Source: Scylla paramamosain (lineage: Eukaryota > Arthropoda > Malacostraca > Decapoda > Portunidae). Taken from it: 64,000 bases of DNA. The translations under genes were made by a program, and so were the position numbers. The notes below the pieces were generated by a model. The model did not search any database. It saw only the letters and a list, made by a program, of their open reading frames with translations, and had not been told where the DNA came from. The stretch is taken from the NCBI RefSeq assembly GCF_035594125.1, contig NC_087173.1:2280486-2344485 (forward strand), written 5' to 3'. Numbering within the stretch: position 1 is the stretch's first letter; every line of letters begins with the position of its first letter. Of the stretch, positions 46,121-64,000 are shown piece by piece.

Positions 46121-49100
46121 CTGAAAATACAAAGGTTTACAATACAGTTTCTTACTCACTGAAGAATATCAATCCCTAAAATATTTACTGAGTAGTCTTA
46201 CCTTTCTCTGCAAATCTTTCACATGGAGAAGTCTGCAAGGAGTTTTAATGTCAGGAGACAAGCTGGTGACAAATTATTTGCACTTGGTACTTGACCCTCG
46301 TCTCATTCTAATTCATCTGAAAACCAGTCTAAATACAAGTGTTACTCTCAACATTAGTGCAAATAGCTAAAGATTTCTTGGTATACTATCTGACCACGAC
46401 TTGAGAATCTCCAGTCCCATCCAGCCAATGTCCTAATGCCGGAGTATACAGCCCATTACTTAATGCTGAGTAGCCCTAACATAAAACACCTCCAGTAAAA
46501 TGTTAAATAACCCCTGACATAAAATAGGAGTGTTCAGGAACAAGACTCGTTCTGATGCCTTCATGCTATTTTCTTCCTAATTTCATTAGCCAAATGTCAG
46601 TTTCTCTCCTGTTCACACATGTAGAGATAAAATCTATAGCTAAAATCAGTATATGCAAATGCCCACTGCTTATATGTAATTCAGATGCACTGATGCAATC
46701 ATGAACATTTTTTAGCAGTATTTAATTTAAATCTATATGGTTAAAACAATATAATCTAAAAATTTCTGCACAACAAATGCTCTCTTTTTAAGTGTGGTTT
46801 GCAAATTAACAAAACTGAAATGCTGAAAGATATGTAATTATTCACCAAATATTATTCCCATGCTCTCTCTGTAAGCTTATATATTTTAGTTTTAACACTC
46901 ACTATACATTGGTTGCTCCCATTCAAAACATTTTTCTCATGGTCTTCTCTTCTAAAATTTTACTTGCATAAAGCACTGGTGCATCTTTGATGCCAGTGTG
47001 TCTTCCTAACCTGGCAACATTGCACTTGTCAGTAGTATATGATGCATAATTGCCTACTCTGGACTGCGCATAATGCTAAGGACATAATCTGCTATCACTC
47101 TGGTTGGCAATCAGAGAACACCTAATTGAAATAAATACTTTGGAATACATGTATATGTATGTAATCAACATATATAAAGAATCACCCAAAAATTGCAGTT
47201 CCATTAAAAATGCCCCATTTCCTTACACATATTATGCAGCAAATGTGAAGAGATGCGCATAACTCCAAAAATTATTATTTACATCTAATATATAATGAAG
47301 ATAACTAGCATAATACTACGTCAACCAAGATATGATTTCAGAATAATGTTGAAAATGAAATGTAGGGGCAATTACAGCAGTCCCTTACTTAATGTGATCT
47401 TGAAATAAAACAAACAAACCAAAATGTGTGAGCACTATGATCAAGCAGTAAATTTAGGCCACAGGCCAGGAGCACAGGCCAGGAGCACCTCTTCACATTT
47501 ACCTATAGTGGATCATTACTGAAGGAACGATTTTACCTGTACACCTGCAGACAACTGAATGCTTTCCTCTCATGATGTCACAACATAACAACACTGCATG
47601 CACAAGGTGTCCCACCGCAGCTAGTCACCAGGGGCCACCAAGTTTATTATTACTGATGAACACTGGCAAAAAGTTTATGAATCTACAGACCATATTGATG
47701 GATCATATGCTCTGAGACTTCTCGTTTTATATATTTATCAAAGATGCAAACCACTGTGAACGATTCATGGTGTTATCTCAAGTTGTGAGTGCTTGAGACA
47801 GTTCACAAGACTTTTAATGAATGACAGGTGGAATTGGGAAATTGGCAATATTTGCATAATTCTTAACAAACTGTAAGAAAAGGGACAGACTATCACTCTA
47901 GGCCAAGTGAAGCCTTCTTGTCCTGCCAGACAGGCAATGATGTGGCAGCACTTGGGCTGTGAACACTGAAGACTGTCACCAGATTTCAAGAAAAGAAATA
48001 ATGACTCAAAATGATACTGTCTGCATCAGCCTTATTGTATCCCTCTTATGCCACTTACATCCCTCATCAATTGCCTCTTTTATCAAATGCAAATGTAAAA
48101 GATTTTGTTTCCTCTTGTAAAGCATCTAAGTATTTCTTCTCAGCAATGACTCTAACAGACTAATATCCTGTGACATGGAGACCAGAACTATACAACATAG
48201 TTCACACAAAGTCTGACCAATACCAAATGTATTTGCCATCTATATGTTCATTTTCTCCAAGTCTATATGCAGGGCAGCTGTATCAGAATCTGACCTGTTC
48301 TTCCTGTGGTCTGCAAATTAATACTAATTTCATCATCCAATCATTAATGTTGACCTTCAGATCGACACTTTTGGGTGTAATTGGCATCATGAAATTTACA
48401 AGGACAGGTAACATGCAATATATGAAGAAAGTTTTGCATCAATTAAGGGTACAATTGGGCAATTTAGCAGCCAGAGGAAGTGAGAATACTTGGTTAATGT
48501 TTGCTAAATCAATTGATTTATTTGGTATTTAATAGTGTGAAACCAGAAGAAAGGGAGAAATATACTGTAAAATGAAAACTAGAAGAGAATCAGTTATGAA
48601 TACTACAGAGAATAAAGGAATACTGGGAATAGAGGAACCACAAGTGCTGTGGTATAAATGGGACCAGGGCATGTGACAACACTGCACTACAAGTGGCTAT
48701 ACATGTTGTAACTGAATCTGCTTACTGGAACTGAGGTAAAGAGTGCACACAACAATGATGAACATGTGGGACCAAGAAAGGCCAGAGGTGAGTGGTTACC
48801 ACTAATTCAACACTACATGTTACTATTAAGTTTCAATTATCATTATTGATGTATAGGCAATCTACACCTGGAAGAATGACATTACATTACACTGGATTTT
48901 AGTTCTATCTCTACTTTTTAAAAATTTGTTACCAAAAACTTCATTGCAAACACCAGCATGAACTACTAACTGCACCATGCTGCTGCTGCCACTCATCACT
49001 TTACTGTGGACACAGGAACCATCTCTTGCACCAAACACAACATGGAACACCACACTCAGTCTTACATCCTAGCATTCCACTCATGCCAGGGCCAGTGTCA

Positions 49101-51523
49101 CATCTCCACTGAACTCATTCACTGCAGTCACTTCACACACAGGCCAGTAATAGTGGAAAAGTAAACATTTCTACAGTAACTCATTCCATATATTTCTCCC
49201 CATAATTTTTATTTCCTTATTTTTTGTTGAAAAGACCCTACCTGGTTTGATAACTTAAGTGATTTGGAAGTTATGCAGGATGCTTATTTTCTGCAGAAGA
49301 AAAATCAATTAATACATGCACCTAACTTAATTCAAGTTTTAACACACATGAGAGTATAGGCAGAGCAGAACCTATGAGCACCACTTGATTCAACTCTGGA
49401 GAAACAAGCGTTCATATAAATTAAAATGTTAGTTTTGGTCCACAATTTATAGTAACGTAAGGAAATGCTGCCTTTTTGGCAGTTCTCTCCTTAAAGGAAA
49501 GACATCAGTAAAGTGAAATGTCATATTTGGTTCTACAAGACAAATGTTTGGTTTTAACTTGAGAAAAGAAAAAAAAAAAAAAAAAAAAAGTGGGGAGGAA
49601 GGGGAACCTGCCATTCACCAGAAAACATCTTTGCTTCCAAACAGAAGTGAATTTAAAGTTATTTCCATGCTGATCTGTATCAAGACAATTATGAATGATC
49701 AGAGTTGTCTCAAATGTAACTGCTTTTCAAGAATGGACATTTCCCTTTTTTAACACTTTCAAAAGTTGATGTTAACATCCAACAAATGACATCAGACCAA
49801 TCAAGTGACAAATAATTCAATCCATAGTTTCTTATCCTAAATATAGCTTGGCCTCCTGGCCACACACTGCTGCCACAGTGGAATACTGAGAGCCATAAGA
49901 GATGACTGAGAGGAAAGTGTGAGGACTAGGGACCCCACTCCATACCCTAATGAAGATGTCAGTCTGGTGTAGATACATTTCTTAATAGAGTATTAATTAT
50001 ATTAACTCATTTTCCATGTGGAGTGATGAGTATGCATAGTCTGCAATGATAATGATCAGAAATCTTCATTTTTTGTGTTAACATTGAAAACTCAAATTAT
50101 CCACATCTTGTTCTCAGCCACCACCACATGACTGAGAGCTTCCCATACACTCCTTAACATTAAACCTTCATATTTTTTAATAAGCTGAGACAAGAGATTA
50201 TGGCCAATTTATTGGACTTAATTGACAATTGGCTTCAAATTCTGAACTACTGTGGTTCACATTCAGTTTCTAGTCATGTTTGTGCAAAATTAATACCAAA
50301 TTTAAAGAATCAATCAGCAGTGAGTAATAGATTTTTATGACAACAAAGTTTATGGAGTTCACCAATTAAAATACAGGTAACAACACTGAATGCTAATACT
50401 AAGCCTGTAATGCAATGAACAAGCCTGTGACCTAATAATGCAATGGGGTGATGACACACCATGAGAGAGGTTGGTGGTCCGTAAAGGCAGGAGGGGAGCT
50501 TGAGAGCAAGTGAATTTGTTCTAGACAACAATGGAATGGCAGAAAAAAAACCCTAATGCATACACTCCACAAAAATATGAATAAAATATAAAATTCCTAT
50601 ACTAATTTCAGTTGCATACATGTAGGATAAAATTGACACATGTCTAATGCAAGGCTCAAAATAGTAAATGTTCTTTATCTAAGTAAAGGAAAGTATCCTC
50701 TATTCATTAGTCATGAAGTTTCTTCTCTGTTTAGTGATGACATGCTGAAGACATTGCTCATTGCTTATTGCCTTCTCATGTAAAATGAGAGGAAATTCAG
50801 GTTTTGTGCTGATATGTTTTGCAGATGTTGGGGAATCATCAGGGGAGCAGCAGAGTGGCAAGCAAAGCTCACTTGTGGATAAACCCAGGTATCATGTGGC
50901 AGTGTGGCTGGAGAGACACAGGTCATCGTGACAATATTTTCTCTGGGAATTGTTGCAAGCACTGAAATCCTCTAGATAATGATAAGTATGCACCAAACTC
51001 ATGGAGAATGAACACAACAGTGCCTCTTATCAATGGCAGGTGTGTTACCCAGTGGTAAATGTCATATTGCCTCTTTTTCACATGACTCTAAACTGAGCCC
51101 ACACAGTATGATGCATTTTTACCCATATTAAGAATAAAACAGCAACTGGTGAGAGGCGAGATTTAAAGATATTACCGAAGGAATGTAAATAGTAAAATGT
51201 GATGTCCCTCCTTACATCTCAGCTGGATTTAAAGTGCAAAGTCTATAAGGCTTCATGGCATCCTGTACCTTTGGTTCATCTGACCCTCACATAACATAAC
51301 ACTGCCAACTAACAAATGCTGGCAGGTTGCCATGGCAGGCAGTGTTGGTTCTGAAGGATCAACATGGAATGAATCATGCCTCACCCATTGGAAGTGAAGA
51401 TTCACAAGGGTGTTCTCTCTTGAAGAGATTATGTAACTAACTGAAACATGATGGAAAATGTAAACATTTTACCATAAGTTTCAATGACTTCAAATGTTCA
51501 TCATGCCACAGGTCATTTTGACA

Positions 51524-51554
<31 letters not shown>

Positions 51555-52184
51555 TGTGTGCATGCACATGAATACACACGTGTACATGCACACACACACA
51601 AGCAAGCATACAAACCACATAATAGATTGTTAGGTCCAGATCTTGCTGAATATGTTCTTTTATACCTGGTAAGTTGTAAAAGACAACAAAACTTAAGGTA
51701 ATATGTCCATGATTAGTGTAATTCATGTATTTACTGCAATTCCTAATGGTAATGGATGCAAGCTTGTAATGAATGTAGCCTAACTCTAGAATTAATTTAT
51801 ATATCACTGAATTGTCATCTATATAAAATTTTTCACTAAGCTAAATTCCTTTTATATACACAACATAAATTATGCATCAATCACAGTAAATGATCAAGGA
51901 CAATACACTATTTTGAATACTTATCTAATTTCAAATTATTTTGACATTTTCTTGTCATCACTAGATGCAGCCAAGCACAAGACCTGTTTATACAAAGCCA
52001 TATTCATAATATTCAATAAGAAGAATCAATACACACTTAAGTTTACAAGAATATCCAAGTATAAATTTTTTTAATGGATCTGTTACACAAGAAGACTTAA
52101 AGTTCTACACATATCAACTCTAACATTCCATTCACTTATGATATTTTTCAATGAGAGCCTAAAATAAACTGAAGTTGTTAAGTG

Positions 52185-52186
<2 letters not shown>

Positions 52187-52268
<82 letters not shown>
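52187..52268. repeat. (CT)n microsatellite
   Basis: CT run with a single interruption. Confidence 0.95.
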
Positions 52269-52269
<1 letters not shown>

Positions 52270-52816
52270 CACAAAACATATGCATACAATCACATAGTTA
52301 CCTTCTTGTTTCCATACTATACCTGCAGCAGGTTGCAATTGGATCCATAAGTCAGCACATTGAAGGATAGAATAAAATATAATTTTCCTGGGGCTGAGCT
52401 ATGTGTCACACACAGTGCGGTGATGAGGCAACTCCTTTTTTTTTTTTTTTTTTTTTTGCAATGGCAATTCAGTCTAATCAAATAACTGCTTTTGAAAAAT
52501 GTCAGGGCTGTACAGCACACGACTGTTCACCATAAAAAATAAGTTACTGTGTCCAAGAACAAAGTTCAACCTGTACACTGATGCAATTTTTTTGGGAGTT
52601 GAACTCTTTAGTATTGAGTCCACTTTGGCATCCTTTCCTCCATTAAGGTACCTTGGTTTTCAAAGTCTACAGCAGACTGAGGCCCATTCTTCTCCTAAGA
52701 GGTGAGGGCTAATCTAGGCTGTCTCCAACTTATTATTTTTTTTCTATTACCTGTGAATGCAGTTATGTAAGATGAGGCAGGCTGTTTACACAGTCCTCAT
52801 GACTCATTTTAATGAT

Positions 52817-52955
<139 letters not shown>

Positions 52956-54997
52956 GGACAGCTGCTTACATCCATCCTTCATTATTCTGCTACATCTTGT
53001 ATTACTTTTATATTTACTTGTATTTACTTTTATAATAAAATTCAGGATCACATTGAGGATATGTGGTGTTCCTTGATGACATCACAACACTTAGGTGCTT
53101 GTTGCATTCATGAGTGAATTCCTTAACATCTGTCCAAGTAGCAAAACAAACAAGATAAAATTCCGTAGAGTACAATGCTGTACTCATCCTCTGGTATGCC
53201 AACAAAGAAATTTGCTACCTTGTGCACAACCTCTATAATTTTCCATAATATTCCCTCTTCTTACTATAGTAAGGATACTTTCAAAGTACAAATTTTCTAG
53301 ATGGTGACTTTTGTTTCTTAAGAGCCCACATTTTTTTTTCTTTCTTCTAAATGATCAAGACAAGTAACATCCTTGGATCTAGTTCCTTTAAACCATTACA
53401 ATCTTCAAACAGCCAGGATGAGTAATGTCATAAACATCAAAGAGTAACTTCCATTAATGTTGTCCTAACCCAACACAAAAAGCTGGTTTGAGCCTCAGCT
53501 AACTGGTTCTCTAAACACTGTAAGCAACCAAAGAGGGGTAAATTGTGCCTCTAACTGCACACTTTATGGTTAAGTCCTCATCCCAGGTTTTTACTGAAAC
53601 AAGGCTGATTATTCAGGTGATTTACTTTGAGGCTCATCTAAGCAGTTAATTCAAACCTGTGGTCCAGTAAGTATCTCAACTGTAACAAGAAAATCTACGA
53701 TACCTTCTCAGCCACATCAATTGACCTAAAATCCTGACTCATCTCTACTCAGGAAAGGCACAAATAATTTATTTTTTCTAACGCAGCAGCTAATGTTACT
53801 GCAATGCATTCTTCACAATGCATTACCACTGGCCTACATGAGTTCTATCATAACCATACCATCAGACCTAAGACTGATCTCATTCTTCCTGGGGAGAAGT
53901 ATTGCCTCAATATTTACTGCTGGAATATTATTTGATGGTCAACACACATTCTTGTTCTTCCACATTTGCTAGTAGGTGACAATAGTAATTCTTACTATCA
54001 TTAATTATTTTCTTGAATTATTCTCCAAAAATAAACAAAAAGGCAGTTATAACATTCCTTACTTAAAATTTCAAGGTTTATGACTTAAGAAGTTGATCCA
54101 GAGTGCTCTCTCTAGTCACTTTAGGATTGAGTGGCTGTCCAGAAAGGCACAGCAATGCATACAGAGGAATGATAAATGTGTGCAACCTTTCCAAGCAGTT
54201 CTGGCAGATGAGTGAAGGACTGTGGTCTGGCACAACACTAGGTCGTTTTACCCTCGGGTAAAGAGCCAAAACCAGTTTGAGCTACTAGGCAAGGAAAGGT
54301 AGTAGCTAATTACACATGTATTAATTTTAAGGATTACATTTATTGTGACAACAATTATTCATACAAATTATGAAATTTGAATTTGATCTTTTGTACACTT
54401 GACAGAATACTAGGATATGATAAAATAAAATAAAATTAATGCTTTACCAAAATATCTAATGCCTTTTGACATAAAACACCTGACATTAACTTATCCTACA
54501 ATGATTTGGTTGAGTGATAATATACTGAAATCCAGCTTGGAATATTCACCATCTTAAGATACGGAAAAACTACTTCCTAAGTTAATTTCATTCTAATAAG
54601 AAAATTCTTATTACAGTCATCAAAACTATATATATATATAATAATACGTAGTATGGGGGAAGCAAATGGTTTTGCAGAAAGGATATATAATGCTGCAATA
54701 ATGGATACTGAACCTTTCTACAGTATTCTGAGCTATTGCCCAAACTGCAGAGAAACTGTGATGGAAGGATATATAAGCTAGAGAATTAGTGCAGATCAAG
54801 CCATTCATTCAGCAGCACACAACAAGTCTCACTTGTGCCTCATTACTTCACACGGCAAATATCTGCTTCCCGCTGCACAGTGAAAACATTCCCCAGCAGC
54901 TGCCCTCAACCCAGATGACCCAAGGCTGAGGTGAGCCAGCAGGGCATTTCAATGCAAGGCACAATGGAAAATCAGACAAGGCATGTGAAATAATGAT

Positions 54998-54999
<2 letters not shown>

Positions 55000-55060
<61 letters not shown>
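55000..55060. repeat. poly(A), 61 bp
   Basis: Pure A run starting about 180 bp beyond the minus-strand terminal exon, in its presumed 3'UTR (poly-U in that transcript). Confidence 0.95.
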
Positions 55061-55063
<3 letters not shown>

Positions 55064-55237
55064 ATTGTACTAAGGTCTCTTGCTTCAGCCCAATCCCTCT
55101 TCAGCCAATCCACCGGCAGCGAACGCCTGAACAGCCGCTGCTATTGGTACGCTGGCCGGGGGGTCGGGTCAGTGGAGGGGGGATGAATGGGTCAGCACTA
55201 CCCCCAGAAGCCTCATGGGCTGGCCTATCATCCACGT

Positions 55238-64000
<8,763 letters not shown>

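Noticed and set aside
47366..47410. 'tacagcagtcccttacttaatg' as a pogo-like end
   Set aside because: Single end only; no second terminus could be located nearby.
48170..48532. 120-aa ORF with CSSCGLQ
   Set aside because: No domain, codon pattern or flanking splice sites to support it; possibly an old repeat relic, but not recognisable enough to call.

Overview
This window is nuclear DNA of an arthropod, most likely a decapod crustacean and probably a brachyuran crab. Intron-rich animal genes are embedded in very microsatellite-dense DNA, with long (GA)n/(CT)n, (CA)n, (TA)n and trinucleotide runs. There is also a jockey-like LINE of a type I associate with crab genomes. Nothing bacterial, organellar or viral was seen, and I recognised no tRNA, rRNA or CRISPR array. 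Exons were assembled by eye from GT/AG sites, reading phase and family motifs. Splice positions are therefore predictions, although every multi-exon model below closes in frame.

Layout. (1) About 1.2-8.5 kb, minus strand: the first eight coding exons of a death-associated protein kinase (DAPK), namely the kinase domain plus the calmodulin-binding autoregulatory segment. The gene runs off the left edge. One intron holds an antisense 50-codon ORF that looks like a small secreted Cys peptide. (2) About 8.8-13.4 kb: a mobile-element cluster. It contains a 474-bp TA-flanked pogo-like MITE, a near-full-length LINE lying between two (TA)n tracts, and an RTE-type endonuclease remnant. (3) About 15-25.5 kb, plus strand: a complete 13-exon receptor tyrosine kinase of the Cad96Ca/Stitcher type (722 aa), with a CRE/CCAAT-bearing upstream region and a repeat-filled first intron. 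(4) 25.5-33.3 kb: probable 3'UTR and intergenic DNA with a second, older MITE. (5) 33.3-38.9 kb: a divergent pair about 0.7 kb apart. On the minus strand is a JHBP/takeout-fold protein without a signal peptide (228 aa). On the plus strand is a p24/TMED cargo receptor of the TMED1/5 type (239 aa). (6) About 43-64 kb, minus strand: the 3' part of a Gly/Arg-rich RNA-binding protein gene, possibly DBHS (hrp65/NONO-like). It has a terminal exon at 55.2-55.4 kb and up to four further acceptor-led short ORFs at 42.9-46.1 kb that could be alternative C-termini.

The genes have independent roles: apoptosis/cytoskeletal kinase, epidermal or growth receptor, lipid-ligand carrier, ER-Golgi trafficking and nuclear RNA binding. 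No operon-like or defence system is evident. The most unusual observations are the candidate alternative-terminus cluster, the nested small secreted peptide, a tandemly duplicated splice acceptor in DAPK, a LINE inserted in a TA microsatellite, and a collagen-like Gly-X-Y patch in the receptor ectodomain.
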